Source: Lacinutrix sp.
GTDB lineage: Bacteria > Bacteroidota > Bacteroidia > Flavobacteriales > Flavobacteriaceae
DNA length: 44,288 nt
Assembly (NCBI RefSeq): GCF_029238095.1
Contig: NZ_JAQWGS010000009.1
Coordinates: forward strand, 1 to 44,288
Direction: 5' to 3'
The notes below the pieces were generated by a model, which was not told the DNA's origin, searched no databases, and worked only from the letters and a program-made list of their open reading frames with translations. Below are positions 17,718-26,420 of this stretch, piece after piece. Within the stretch, counting starts at the first letter, position 1, and every line of letters starts with the position of its first letter. Made by a program: the position numbers and the translations under genes.

Positions 17718-18140
17718 CTATTTAGCAAATAACTGGCTCATGTCTTTAAAAGCTTTAAACTCTAGTGCGTTTCCAGCAGGATCTTTAAAAAACATAGTTG
17801 CTTGTTCGCCTACTAAACCTTCAAAACGAATGTAAGGTTCTATAATAAACTTTATATTTTTTTGTTTTAAATCTTGGGCGAAAGCTTGAAAAGTATCCCA
17901 AGGTAAAACCACTCCATAATGCGGAACAGGTACTTGTTTGCCATCTACTGCATTTGCGGTTTCAGCTTCTTGAGATTGTGCTTTATAATGTATAACTAAT
18001 TGATGGCCAAAAAAATTAAAGTCGACCCAATGGTCACTACTTCTTCCTTCTTCACAGTTTAAAACATCGCGATAAAAAATACGACATGCTTCTAAATTAT
18101 GAACAGGAATGGCAACATGAAAAGGTGTTAATTGAGACAT
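17718..18140 (-). CDS. VOC-family (glyoxalase/dioxygenase superfamily) protein
   Basis: The 140-residue protein has the vicinal oxygen chelate pattern: [21 protein letters not shown] at the N-terminus with a metal-ligand-type His, [16 protein letters not shown] mid-way, and a second repeat ending [15 protein letters not shown] with the C-terminal Glu ligand. It may bind a divalent metal and act on a small substrate, but no specific reaction can be assigned. It is the last gene of a tightly spaced minus-strand run, 21 nt after rluF. Confidence 0.85.
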   Translation of the reverse strand: MSQLTPFHVAIPVHNLEACRIFYRDVLNCEEGRSSDHWVDFNFFGHQLVIHYKAQSQEAETANAVDGKQVPVPHYGVVLPWDTFQAFAQDLKQKNIKFIIEPYIRFEGLVGEQATMFFKDPAGNALEFKAFKDMSQLFAK

Positions 18141-18161
18141 GCTTTTTTTTTAGATTAAGAT

Positions 18162-18953
18162 TTATTCTTTTCTTCGATTAATAGAATGTACTTTTTTAGT
18201 TTCTTTTAGCTCAGTAGTTTGCTTATAATGCTTATCAGAATCTGCCAAAAGCATATGTAACGTTTTTAATTCTTGTTCAGTAAACGCTCTATATTCACCA
18301 GTGGGAACATCAAGTTTTATATTCATTATGCGAGTACGTTTTAAAGAGGTTACTTCGTAGGTTAAATATTCGCACATACGTCTAATTTGTCTATTTAAAC
18401 CTTGAGTTAAAATAATAGTAAAGGTATGTGAATCTATTTTTCTAACAGTACATTTTTTTGTGGTTTTATCTAAATCTTCAAGATAAATTCCACCAGCCAT
18501 ACGTTTAATAAAAGTTTGAGATATAGGCTTATCTACTGTTACCAAATACTCTTTATCGTGATTATTACTGGCACGTAAAATTTTGTTCACTATATCTCCA
18601 TCATCTGTCATGAAAATTAAACCTTCACTAAGTTTATCTAATCTACCAATAGGAAAAATACGTTTTTGGTATTTAATATAGTCTATAATATTGTCTTTTT
18701 CTACTCGAGTGTCTGTAGTACAAACAATACCAACAGGTTTGTTAAAAGCAAGATAAACAAAATCTGCTTTACGCTCTGTAATCGATTTCCCATCAACTTC
18801 AACCACATCGTTTTCGGTAACTTTTGTTCCTAATTCAGTAATAATTCCATTAATAGTAACACGACCAGCGTCTATTAAACGGTCTGCTTCTCGACGTGAA
18901 CAATAACCTGCTTCGCTAAGGTATTTGTTAAGTCTTGTTAGTTTTTCCTCCAT
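18162..18953 (-). CDS. rluF: 23S rRNA pseudouridine synthase RluF-type
   Basis: The 263-residue enzyme has an N-terminal S4 domain (LNKYLSEAGYCSRREADRLIDAGRVTINGI, split here as the first ~45 residues) and a RsuA/RluB/E/F-type catalytic domain. The catalytic Asp lies in PIGRLDKLSEGLIFMTDDGD, and downstream are KEYLVTVDKPI, QGLNRQIRRMCE and LKRTRIMNIKL. These match RluF, which in E. coli modifies U2604 of 23S rRNA. A basic tail extends ~30 residues past the core. It lies 17 nt after the alpha/beta hydrolase gene. Confidence 0.9.
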   Translation of the reverse strand: MEEKLTRLNKYLSEAGYCSRREADRLIDAGRVTINGIITELGTKVTENDVVEVDGKSITERKADFVYLAFNKPVGIVCTTDTRVEKDNIIDYIKYQKRIFPIGRLDKLSEGLIFMTDDGDIVNKILRASNNHDKEYLVTVDKPISQTFIKRMAGGIYLEDLDKTTKKCTVRKIDSHTFTIILTQGLNRQIRRMCEYLTYEVTSLKRTRIMNIKLDVPTGEYRAFTEQELKTLHMLLADSDKHYKQTTELKETKKVHSINRRKE

Positions 18954-18970
18954 AGTAGCAAAAATACAAT

Positions 18971-19798
18971 TTAACTTTGAATGAAATCTATAACATGTTT
19001 GTAAACAGTTTCATTTCTTAAACCGTGACCAAAACCTTTTGTAGAAATAAAAGTTGCATTTTTATGGTTTTTAGCAATTTTTTGGGCATCACTAAACGGA
19101 ATAACTTTGTCAAACACATCATGAACAATGAGTGTTTTAGTATCTATTGCCTTCGAGAAATCTGCTAATGAGAAATAAGATGGAGGTTTGTTAAAACGTT
19201 CTAACACTAAACTATTTATACCATTTTCAATTTTATTATTATAACCCATCATATCAACATAGTTTTTAAAAACGCCTGTAAACTCTGAAGGAGCGCCTAG
19301 GAAAACTAGTTTTTCTAATTCTTTATTTTCATAGTTTTTTTGATAAAATCCGGAAGCCATTCCACCAACTGAATGTCCAATAATAATATGAGGATTATAA
19401 TGCTTCGCCACTACATTAATACATTCTGAATATAAAATGGCATTAAATTGTTTTCCGCTAGTATTACCATGAGCAGGTGCATCAAGCGAGACTATATTAT
19501 ACTCTAATTTTTGAAGTTTAGAAATTAAATTTTGCCAACGTCCTGAGTTGCTCTCCCAACCATGGGCTAACAAAACAGTTTTACCATTGCCTTTCCATAA
19601 ATAAGTCGCAATGTTGAGGTGTTTATGCTTTAAATAAAGAGATTCTGCAGAATCTAAAAAAGATTTTTGGTCGTTTATAACACGTCTTTGTCTAGGTTTA
19701 GCAAATAAATATAAAGCTTTTTTTGAAGCATATTTTGGTGAAATATAACTAATAGTATTTAACGATTTGCCTATTATTTTTATCAGAGAATTAGACAT
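18971..19798 (-). CDS. Alpha/beta hydrolase
   Basis: The 275-residue protein has the alpha/beta hydrolase fold signatures: oxyanion region LLAHGWESNSGRW near residue 77, nucleophile elbow IIGHSVGGMAS, a likely acid in IVHDVFDKVIPF and terminal histidine in KGFGHGLRNE. The substrate is unknown; an esterase or lipase-like role is possible. There is no signal peptide. The start codon is 1 nt from the cupin stop, so the two are almost certainly co-transcribed. Confidence 0.85.
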   Translation of the reverse strand: MSNSLIKIIGKSLNTISYISPKYASKKALYLFAKPRQRRVINDQKSFLDSAESLYLKHKHLNIATYLWKGNGKTVLLAHGWESNSGRWQNLISKLQKLEYNIVSLDAPAHGNTSGKQFNAILYSECINVVAKHYNPHIIIGHSVGGMASGFYQKNYENKELEKLVFLGAPSEFTGVFKNYVDMMGYNNKIENGINSLVLERFNKPPSYFSLADFSKAIDTKTLIVHDVFDKVIPFSDAQKIAKNHKNATFISTKGFGHGLRNETVYKHVIDFIQS

Positions 19799-19799
19799 G

Positions 19800-20168
19800 T
19801 TAAGCTTCTCTATTTACTAAATCCATAGAAAAAGCAGGTGTACAAATAGCAATATATTCGCATGCTATTGTAAACGGATTAGAATATTGTACTCTTGTAT
19901 TTTTTTTAATTTTTATAGATTGTCCAGCCTCTAAAACTATTTCCTCTCCTTCAATAATAAATTGTTTTTTACCTTTTATTATATAGGTATATTCATCGAA
20001 CTCTGGAGTTTGAAATGGTTCACTCCAGCCAGCAGGAGCGATCATGTGAGCAATACTAATGTTTTTATTACCATCTGTAGCTTGCCCAAAATGTTCTTCT
20101 ATTAGTTTACCATCAGTTGTTGGAACAACAAAAGGAGTGTTTTGGATTTTATATTTTTTGTTTTTCAT
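19800..20168 (-). CDS. Cupin-domain protein
   Basis: The 122-residue protein is a single small beta barrel. Motif 1 is degenerate (AGWSEPFQTPEFDEYTYIIKGKKQFIIEGE), with E and Y in place of the usual HxH, and motif 2 is not clearly metal-binding (VLEAGQSIKIKKNTRVQY). The canonical cupin metal histidines are therefore mostly absent, and a sugar-, ligand- or non-metal-binding role is as likely as an enzyme. It is immediately upstream of the alpha/beta hydrolase. Confidence 0.75.
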   Translation of the reverse strand: MKNKKYKIQNTPFVVPTTDGKLIEEHFGQATDGNKNISIAHMIAPAGWSEPFQTPEFDEYTYIIKGKKQFIIEGEEIVLEAGQSIKIKKNTRVQYSNPFTIACEYIAICTPAFSMDLVNREA

Positions 20169-20199
20169 CTTTAGTTTCCGTGTAAGCGGTAATATTATT

Positions 20200-21174
20200 T
20201 TATTTCATGGGTTTTTTCTTAATCATACCACCTCTTAAGTCTTTAACAATACCCATAATAATAAATGCTTTAAGATCTATTTTATCAATTTCGGTATTTA
20301 ACTTTGCGAGTTCTAGCCTTGTCACTACTTTATATATAATGTCTTTATCATAACTTATGCCAGTAGATCCAAAACCACCTTTTCCAGCATAAATTGTGCA
20401 AGCACGACCTAGCTTATTAATAAGCATGTGTTGCATAGCTTCATGGTGTTTAGAAATTATGGTAACTCCTACATATTCTTCTACACCATCTACAACAAAA
20501 TCTACAGTTTTTACAGCAGATAAATAGGTTAGAATAGCGTATAAAGCAGTTTCTATTGAAAGAATATAAGCTCCAAAAGAGAAAATAACTAAGTTTATTA
20601 AAAACAACACATCTCCAATAGTAATTGAAAATTTTCTACTTAAAAAAATGGCAAGAACTTCTGTGCCATCAATAACACTGCCTCCTCTCATAGCAAGCCC
20701 AATTCCAGACCCTATAAAGAAGCCTCCAAATATAGAAATAAGGAGTTTATCTTGAGTTATTATAGGATAATCTATGAAATGTACAACCAACGCAAGTAAA
20801 GTAATGGCAATAATGCTTCTAATTGCAAATTTTCGACCTATAGTTTTTGTAGCTAAAATTATGAAGGGAATGTTTACTAAAATCAACAGATAACTGATTG
20901 ATATCGTTGTAGTGTTTTCTAATAATAATGAAATACCTGTTGCACCACCATCTATAAAATTATTTGGTAATAAAAATCCTTTTAATCCAAATCCTGCAGA
21001 AAAAACACCTACTGCAATAAAAAAATATTCTTTTACTGCATGTTTTATTTCAACTTTAATGTTGTTTACTAATTTAGCAACTTGAGAGGGTGTTGCAGGA
21101 CGGTTTTTTTCCTGTTTAGCTTCAATTCTTTTGCGCGCAATATCTACTAATACTTTGGAAAAAAGAGGATTCAT
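20200..21174 (-). CDS. YitT-family membrane protein (DUF161 plus DUF2179)
   Basis: The 324-residue protein has a cytoplasmic N-terminus of ~50 residues and about five to six transmembrane helices (FIAVGVFSAGFGLKGF, NNFIDGGATGISLLL, GSGIGLAMRGGSVIDGTEVLA). A C-terminal soluble DUF2179 domain (VGVTIISKHHEAM, YAGKGGFGSTGISYDKD) completes it. This architecture defines the YitT family; a transport role is often suggested but not established. It lies 31 nt upstream of the cupin gene on the same strand, so may be part of that operon. Confidence 0.88.
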   Translation of the reverse strand: MNPLFSKVLVDIARKRIEAKQEKNRPATPSQVAKLVNNIKVEIKHAVKEYFFIAVGVFSAGFGLKGFLLPNNFIDGGATGISLLLENTTTISISYLLILVNIPFIILATKTIGRKFAIRSIIAITLLALVVHFIDYPIITQDKLLISIFGGFFIGSGIGLAMRGGSVIDGTEVLAIFLSRKFSITIGDVLFLINLVIFSFGAYILSIETALYAILTYLSAVKTVDFVVDGVEEYVGVTIISKHHEAMQHMLINKLGRACTIYAGKGGFGSTGISYDKDIIYKVVTRLELAKLNTEIDKIDLKAFIIMGIVKDLRGGMIKKKPMK

Positions 21175-21206
21175 ATTGTTTTAAATTAAATATTGATTAA
21201 TGTAAT

Positions 21207-21758
21207 CTACCAACCAACCATAAAGTATTTAATTTTGGCTGTATCTGGAATGTTAATCGCTTCAATTTTTTTTGACATATCAAAACGTAGTTCACTTGGT
21301 AATTCTTCTTTGCTTATTGTAAAATAAGTATTATTTTCATTCACAATAACTACAATATTACGTAAAGTGTTTTCTATGCTAGATATTTTATGTTTAGCTT
21401 TAATGTCTCCAAAAGTGCTAAGCGTTGTAATACCTGTAGTGGTTTTATATCTTGAATCTAAAACTTTAATAGTTCTTATAGTTGCCGTAGAATCTAATGC
21501 TTCTTTTGGTGAGAGTTCTAGTAGTTTTTTTCCACCTTTTTCAAAAATCATTATTTTATTTACACTACCCAAAAACTCGTCACCAGCTATTTTTTTGACT
21601 ATGGAGTCTTTGGCATAAATTATTTCAAGGTCTTTAACTTGTATAGAGTCTGTTAATAAACCAATATTTTGTTTTGATATTAAAAACGGATTAATTTCTG
21701 TTTCACAAGACATTACAATTACAGAAAGTACTATTAGAGTAAATATTATTTTTTTCAT
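21207..21758 (-). CDS. Hypothetical lipoprotein
   Basis: The family is not recognised. The 183-residue protein has a lipoprotein signal peptide with Cys18 (VIVMSC), then CETEINPF and a mature region of mixed beta/alpha character without cysteines. It contains DSIVKKIAGDEFLGSV and ends FMVGW. It is presumably anchored in the periplasmic or outer-membrane leaflet. It is 32 nt upstream of yitT and 94 nt downstream of the HerA-like gene, all on the minus strand. Confidence 0.7.
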   Translation of the reverse strand: MKKIIFTLIVLSVIVMSCETEINPFLISKQNIGLLTDSIQVKDLEIIYAKDSIVKKIAGDEFLGSVNKIMIFEKGGKKLLELSPKEALDSTATIRTIKVLDSRYKTTTGITTLSTFGDIKAKHKISSIENTLRNIVVIVNENNTYFTISKEELPSELRFDMSKKIEAINIPDTAKIKYFMVGW

Positions 21759-21806
21759 TTATTTTTTTATTTCAGTCATCCAATGGTGTTTAATACTATT
21801 GGGAAT

Positions 21807-21823
21807 AATACATAGCATGTATT
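21807..21823. other. Inverted repeat between HerA-like ATPase and lipoprotein genes
   Basis: AATACAT-agc-ATGTATT is a perfect 7-bp inverted repeat in the 94-nt gap. It could be an operator half-site pair or a weak hairpin. No T tract follows on the minus strand, so it is not a canonical terminator. Confidence 0.35.
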
Positions 21824-21852
21824 GTTAATTCTAAATACATTGCAATAAACCA

Positions 21853-23382
21853 CTACATTACTTTTTTTAATATGCCAAATACACTTCTAATAAAGGTAGC
21901 ACTGGTTAATACTTTAATTATTGGATTTTGTGCTGTGCTACGTCTTCTTGTAGTGGTTCTTCTTGAGGCTTTTTCTTCAGCTTCTTCTTTTGCTTCTTTT
22001 TCTTCGGTTTTTATTTTTGCTTCCTCTGCTTTAGCTATTTTTTTGTTTAGCATTTCGTAAGCACTTTCTCTATCTATTTCTTCGTTGTATTTTAATACTA
22101 ATTTAGAATCGTCGAGTAAGTTTTGTAATTCAGTTGGTGATAAAACATCCATTCTACTCATTGGAGCACGCATCATGGTTGCTGCTAATGGAGTAGGACG
22201 TCCTTTTTCGTCTAAGGCAGAAACTAGCGCTTCTCCTGTGCCTAAAGATGTTAATATTTCGGCAGTATCATAATAATCTGTATCAGGATAATTTTGAGCT
22301 GCAAGTTTAATGGCTTTTCTATCTTTTGCTGTAAAGGCACGCAATGCATGTTGTATTTTTAAACCTAATTGGCTCAAAACACCTTCTGGTACATCTGTAG
22401 GGTTTTGAGTTACAAAATATAGTCCAACTCCTTTACTGCGAATTAACTTTACTATACTTTCAATTTGGTTTAAAAGTGCTTTAGAAGCTTCATTAAAAAT
22501 TAAATGTGCTTCGTCTATAAACATAATTAATTCTGGTCTTCCAGAATCGCCTTGCTCTGGCATAGTTTCATAGATTTCTGCTAATAAGCTTAGCATAAAT
22601 GTTGAAAATAATTTTGGTCTATCTTGAATGTCTGTTAAACGAATAATATTAATATAGCCTTTTCCGTCTCTAGTGGTTCTAAGTAAGTCTTCAACTTCAA
22701 AACTCTTTTCACCAAAAAACAAATCACCTCCTTGTTGTTCAATCTCTACAACTTTACGTAAAATAGCACCTGTAGAGGCACTTGAAATTCTGCCATATTC
22801 TGCTTCAAATTCTTCTTTCCCTTCTTTTGTTGCGTATTGTAATATTTTTTTGAAATCTTTTAAGTCTAAAAGCGGTAGTTTATTGTCATCACAATATTTA
22901 AAAACTACTGCTACAACTCCAGATTGTGTTTCTGTTAAATCTAGAATACGAGAAAGTAATACTGGACCAAATTCTATAACAGTTGCTCGTAACCGTACAC
23001 CATCTTGTTCGGATAAAGACATGACTTCTACTGGAAATCCTTTGGCTTTGAAATCTAGTCCAATTTTCGCATGACGTTCATCTATTTTTGGATGTCCAGG
23101 ACTAGGTTGAGCCAAACCACTTAAATCACCTTTAATATCCATGAGCAAGACAGGAATACCTTGGTCGCTTAAGTTTTCTGCTAATACTTGAAGCGTTTTA
23201 GTTTTCCCAGTTCCAGTAGCACCAGTAATTAAGCCATGACGATTCATGGTTTTTAAAGGAATTTTTACAAAAGCATCTTTAATAGTTTCACCATCTAACA
23301 TTGCAGAGCCTAAGGTTATAAACTCTCCTTTAGTTGTATTTCCCTCTGTTATGTGTTTAAAGAATTCGTCTTGTCTACTCAT
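21853..23382 (-). CDS. HerA/FtsK-like ATPase, DUF853 (YjgR) family
   Basis: The 509-residue protein has a Walker A motif in ITGATGTGKTKTLQVLAE (near residue 52) and Walker B in LIMFIDEAHLIF. Also present are LLMDIKGDLSGLAQ and a sensor-like YFVTQNPTDVPEGVLSQLG, matching the YjgR/DUF853 branch of HerA-type ATPases. A charged, Lys/Glu-rich coiled segment (~430-480) precedes a short hydrophobic C-terminus (FIRSVFGILKKVM). The function of the family is not established; no NurA nuclease gene is adjacent. It is divergent from queE. Confidence 0.88.
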   Translation of the reverse strand: MSRQDEFFKHITEGNTTKGEFITLGSAMLDGETIKDAFVKIPLKTMNRHGLITGATGTGKTKTLQVLAENLSDQGIPVLLMDIKGDLSGLAQPSPGHPKIDERHAKIGLDFKAKGFPVEVMSLSEQDGVRLRATVIEFGPVLLSRILDLTETQSGVVAVVFKYCDDNKLPLLDLKDFKKILQYATKEGKEEFEAEYGRISSASTGAILRKVVEIEQQGGDLFFGEKSFEVEDLLRTTRDGKGYINIIRLTDIQDRPKLFSTFMLSLLAEIYETMPEQGDSGRPELIMFIDEAHLIFNEASKALLNQIESIVKLIRSKGVGLYFVTQNPTDVPEGVLSQLGLKIQHALRAFTAKDRKAIKLAAQNYPDTDYYDTAEILTSLGTGEALVSALDEKGRPTPLAATMMRAPMSRMDVLSPTELQNLLDDSKLVLKYNEEIDRESAYEMLNKKIAKAEEAKIKTEEKEAKEEAEEKASRRTTTRRRSTAQNPIIKVLTSATFIRSVFGILKKVM

Positions 23383-23460
23383 AATAAAAATTGATTTGCG
23401 TAAAAATACTAATCTTAACTGAAATGAATGAGGAATCTATCAATTTTTAATACTTAAAAA

Positions 23461-23490
23461 CTTGCCACTTGCCACTTCCCACTTCAAACT
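23461..23490 (+). repeat. Short degenerate heptanucleotide tandem repeat
   Basis: About four copies of a 7-nt unit (CTTGCCA, CTTGCCA, CTTCCCA, CTTCAAA) lie directly upstream of the queE promoter in the divergent region with the HerA-like gene. The purpose is unknown; copy number could vary by slippage. Confidence 0.55.
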
Positions 23491-23497
23491 TAATTTC

Positions 23498-23505
23498 TAT
23501 CTTTG
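23498..23505 (+). promoter_or_regulatory. -7 promoter element placing the queE start at the transcript end
   Basis: TATCTTTG matches TAnnTTTG and ends 6 nt before the queE ATG at 23512. With initiation a few nt downstream of this element, the mRNA would have almost no leader. This also excludes the in-frame TTG at 23503, which lies inside the element. Confidence 0.55.
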
Positions 23506-23511
23506 CAAGCT

Positions 23512-24141
23512 ATGACGCAAGAAGTTCAAGAATTAGTAAACCAAGGAAAAATGTTGCCTTTAATGGAGGAGTTTTATACCATTCAAGGTGAAGGTTTCTA
23601 TAAAGGCACAGCTGCTTATTTTATAAGAATTGGAGGTTGTGATGTTGGTTGCCATTGGTGTGATGTAAAAGAAAGTTGGAATGCACAATTGCATCCACCT
23701 ACCGAAACCGAAAAAATTGTTTCCAATGCTAAAAAATATAGCAACACCATTGTTGTAACAGGAGGAGAGCCACTAACTTGGGATATGACAGAGCTCACAA
23801 AACAGTTAAAAGCCGAAGGGATGACTATTCATATCGAAACTTCTGGTGCTTATGAGTTGTCTGGTGAGTGGGATTGGATTTGTCTATCTCCAAAAAAAAT
23901 GAAACTCCCAACACATGGTGTTTACGAAAAAGCCAACGAGCTTAAATGTATTATATACAATAAAGACGATTTTCGCTTTGCAGAAGAACAGGCAAAAAAA
24001 GTTAATGGTGAGTGTATTTTATATTTACAGCCAGAATGGAGTAAACGAGATATAGTAGTGCCTTTGATAGTAGATTATGTGATGGCAAATCCTAAATGGA
24101 AAGTGTCTTTACAAACCCATAAGTACTTAAATATACCATAG
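23512..24141 (+). CDS. queE: 7-carboxy-7-deazaguanine synthase
   Basis: QueE is a radical SAM enzyme of queuosine/7-deazapurine biosynthesis that turns 6-carboxytetrahydropterin into 7-carboxy-7-deazaguanine. The 209-residue product has the N-terminal EEFYTIQGEGFYKGTAAYFIR segment. The atypical radical SAM cluster is GGCDVGCHWCDVKESW, and VTGGEPLTWD follows. ATG 23512 is chosen because an upstream in-frame TTG lies in the promoter. No other queuosine gene is adjacent (folE at 40.4-41.1 kb makes the shared pterin precursor). Confidence 0.95.
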   Translation: MTQEVQELVNQGKMLPLMEEFYTIQGEGFYKGTAAYFIRIGGCDVGCHWCDVKESWNAQLHPPTETEKIVSNAKKYSNTIVVTGGEPLTWDMTELTKQLKAEGMTIHIETSGAYELSGEWDWICLSPKKMKLPTHGVYEKANELKCIIYNKDDFRFAEEQAKKVNGECILYLQPEWSKRDIVVPLIVDYVMANPKWKVSLQTHKYLNIP

Positions 24142-24437
24142 ATTTAGTTTTAATTATTTTTTCTCCAAATTTCATATCTGTTAAAAATTGAATTTGAGTC
24201 GCTTCATTAGCAGCTGTTCTCCATAATTTAGCATAAGGGCTAGCTCTTTGCCCACAGTTCTTCCTTTAAGCTGAGGTCTGCAATAAAATACTTTTATAAG
24301 TTTGTTTCCTCTGCTAGGAAAAGCTTCAAGGTTAAAAAGACTTTTGTCTAAACTAGCAAATTTTGTGCATTACCATTAAAAGATAAAAGCATTATAAACG
24401 CGAACATGATGGATGCTAATAATGTTGATTTTTTAAT
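24142..24437 (-). pseudogene. Decayed remnant of a DUF2911-family gene
   Basis: Read on the minus strand, this 0.3-kb stretch encodes a signal peptide (KKSTLLASIMFAFIMLLSF, ending NAQ), then SLDKSLFNLEAFPSRGNK, LIKVFYCRPQLKGR and, after another shift, SPYAKLWRTAANEATQIQF and TDMKFGEK. The R/Y-S-R-P-x-x-K-G-R and W-R-T-x-A-N-E-A patterns are those of DUF2911 proteins. The start codon reads ATT (24435-24437). There is a frameshift near 24357 and another near 24248. The C-terminal half is missing where the sequence meets the queE stop. This is a truncated, inactive gene copy. Confidence 0.75.
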
Positions 24438-24676
24438 GATTAAATAATTTAGTTATTAAAATAGCTATGGTGTCTTTTCAAAGACGCATTAAGTTGGTGA
24501 GCTTTACATTTATAATGATTTCTTTTAAATTTTTAAAATAAGATTATATTTTTAGTACAAAACAACACTAAAAGTTAAAATTTGTAATCATTATATTAAT
24601 TTATGTTTTTAAAATGAAACAATAATTACATATTTGCTGTATAATTAATAATAAAAAAAATTAAAATATATAAGTT
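24438..24676. other. AT-rich spacer upstream of asnB
   Basis: No gene was found in these 239 nt between the DUF2911 remnant and asnB. It contains a small hairpin GTCTTT-tc-AAAGAC around 24471 and a partial -7 match (CATATTTG) about 50 nt before asnB. The rest is homopolymer-rich A/T sequence. Confidence 0.5.
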
Positions 24677-26341
24677 ATGTGTGGAATTGTATGTGCTTTC
24701 GACCTTAAACAAAAATCTGAAGATTTAAGACCTCAAGTGTTAGAAATGTCTAAAACCATTCGCCATCGTGGACCAGATTGGTCAGGTATTTATAGTGATG
24801 ATAAAGCTATTTTAGCGCATGAGCGTTTAGCAATTGTAGATCCAGCTTCAGGCAAACAACCATTGTTTAGTGCAGATAAAAAATTAGTTTTAGCTGCCAA
24901 CGGAGAAATTTACAATCACAGAGTGTTGCGTAAGCAATTTGAAGGTAAATATGAGTTTCAAACAGAAAGTGATTGCGAAGTTATTTTAGCATTATACCAA
25001 GAAAAAGGAGTTGATTTTGTAGACGAAATGAATGGTATCTTTGGTTTCGCCATTTACGATGTTGAAAAAAACGAGTACTTTATTGCAAGAGACCATATGG
25101 GAATTATTCCCTTATATATTGGTTGGGATCAAAACGGAACATTCTATGTCGCTTCAGAGTTAAAAGCTTTAGAAGGAACGTGTTCTAAAATAGAATTATT
25201 TCCTCCTGGACATTATATGTCAAGTAAAGACGGAAAATTTGTGCAGTGGTACAAAAGAGATTGGAGAGCATATGATGTGGTAAAAGACAACGAAACAAGC
25301 ATTGCAAAAGTTAAAGAAGCTTTAGAAGCTGCAGTACATAGGCAATTAATGAGTGATGTGCCTTATGGAGTATTGCTGTCTGGTGGTTTAGACTCTTCAG
25401 TGGTTTCTGCTATTGCAAAAAAATATGCACAAAAACGAATAGAGAGTGATGATACCTCAGAGGCTTGGTATCCACAAACACATTCATTTGCTGTAGGATT
25501 AGAAGGCTCTCCAGACATAGCAGCTGCTAAAAAAGTGGCAGATCATATTGGAACAGTTCATCATGAAATAAAATTCACGATTCAAGAAGGTTTAGATGCG
25601 ATTAAAGATGTTATTTATAACATCGAAACATATGATATTACAACTATTCGTTCCTCAACACCAATGTATTTAATGGCAAGAGTTATTAAATCTATGGGAA
25701 TTAAAATGGTATTATCTGGTGAAGGAGCAGACGAAATTTTTGGAGGCTACTTATATTTTCATAAGGCACCAAATGCCAAAGAATTTCATGACGAAACTGT
25801 GCGTAAACTAGATAAATTACACATGTACGATTGCTTAAGAGCTAATAAAAGTCTTGCAGCTTGGGGAATTGAAGGTCGCGTACCATTTTTAGACAAAGAA
25901 TTTATGGATGTTGCCATGAGTATTAATCCACAAGACAAAATGATAAATGGAGAACGCATGGAAAAATGGGTAATCCGTAAAGCCTTTGAAGATATGCTGC
26001 CAGAAAGTGTAGCTTGGAGACAAAAAGAACAATTTAGCGATGGTGTTGGATACAGTTGGATTGATACACTAAAAGAATTGGTTGATACTGAAATTACAGA
26101 TGAGCAAATGGAAAACGCAAAATTCAGATTTCCAATCCAAACACCACAAAACAAAGAAGAGTTTTATTATCGTTCTATTTTTGAAAGTCACTTTCCAAGC
26201 GATACCGCAGCCTACAGTGTGCCTCAAGAAGCTAGTGTAGCTTGTAGCACTGCTATAGCTTTAGAGTGGGATGAGGCCTTTAAAAACATGAATGAACCAT
26301 CTGGAAGAGCCATAGCAAATGTGCATGGCGATGCTTATTAG
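24677..26341 (+). CDS. asnB: Asparagine synthase B (glutamine-hydrolysing)
   Basis: The 554-residue enzyme makes asparagine from aspartate, ATP and glutamine. The N-terminal Ntn glutaminase begins MCGIVCAF with catalytic Cys2 after Met removal, followed by RHRGPDWSG and the AANGEIYNH loop. The C-terminal synthetase domain has the PP-loop LLSGGLDSSVVSAIA, LSGEGADEIFGGYLYF and GIEGRVPFLDKEF. Length matches E. coli AsnB. It converges on the T9SS cargo gene across a shared hairpin. Confidence 0.98.
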   Translation: MCGIVCAFDLKQKSEDLRPQVLEMSKTIRHRGPDWSGIYSDDKAILAHERLAIVDPASGKQPLFSADKKLVLAANGEIYNHRVLRKQFEGKYEFQTESDCEVILALYQEKGVDFVDEMNGIFGFAIYDVEKNEYFIARDHMGIIPLYIGWDQNGTFYVASELKALEGTCSKIELFPPGHYMSSKDGKFVQWYKRDWRAYDVVKDNETSIAKVKEALEAAVHRQLMSDVPYGVLLSGGLDSSVVSAIAKKYAQKRIESDDTSEAWYPQTHSFAVGLEGSPDIAAAKKVADHIGTVHHEIKFTIQEGLDAIKDVIYNIETYDITTIRSSTPMYLMARVIKSMGIKMVLSGEGADEIFGGYLYFHKAPNAKEFHDETVRKLDKLHMYDCLRANKSLAAWGIEGRVPFLDKEFMDVAMSINPQDKMINGERMEKWVIRKAFEDMLPESVAWRQKEQFSDGVGYSWIDTLKELVDTEITDEQMENAKFRFPIQTPQNKEEFYYRSIFESHFPSDTAAYSVPQEASVACSTAIALEWDEAFKNMNEPSGRAIANVHGDAY

Positions 26342-26363
26342 TATTTAAATAATTTAATTACAA

Positions 26364-26398
26364 ACAACAAAGACCAATTTTAAATCGGTCTTTGTTGT
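26364..26398. terminator. Bidirectional hairpin between convergent genes
   Basis: A 17-bp stem (26364-26380 with 26382-26398, one mismatch) lies between the stops of asnB and the T9SS cargo gene. T-rich segments within the arms allow it to work in either direction, although the tails are not long T runs. Confidence 0.7.
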
Positions 26399-26420
26399 AT
26401 TATGAGAATTAGAGTGTTTA

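Noticed and set aside
23461..23490. Short tandem repeats as a possible CRISPR or replication-origin iteron
   Set aside because: Units are only 7 nt, number about four, and have no spacers or neighbouring replication genes.
24142..24676. A small RNA or riboswitch upstream of asnB
   Set aside because: The first 300 nt are better explained as a DUF2911 pseudogene on the other strand; the remainder shows only one small hairpin.
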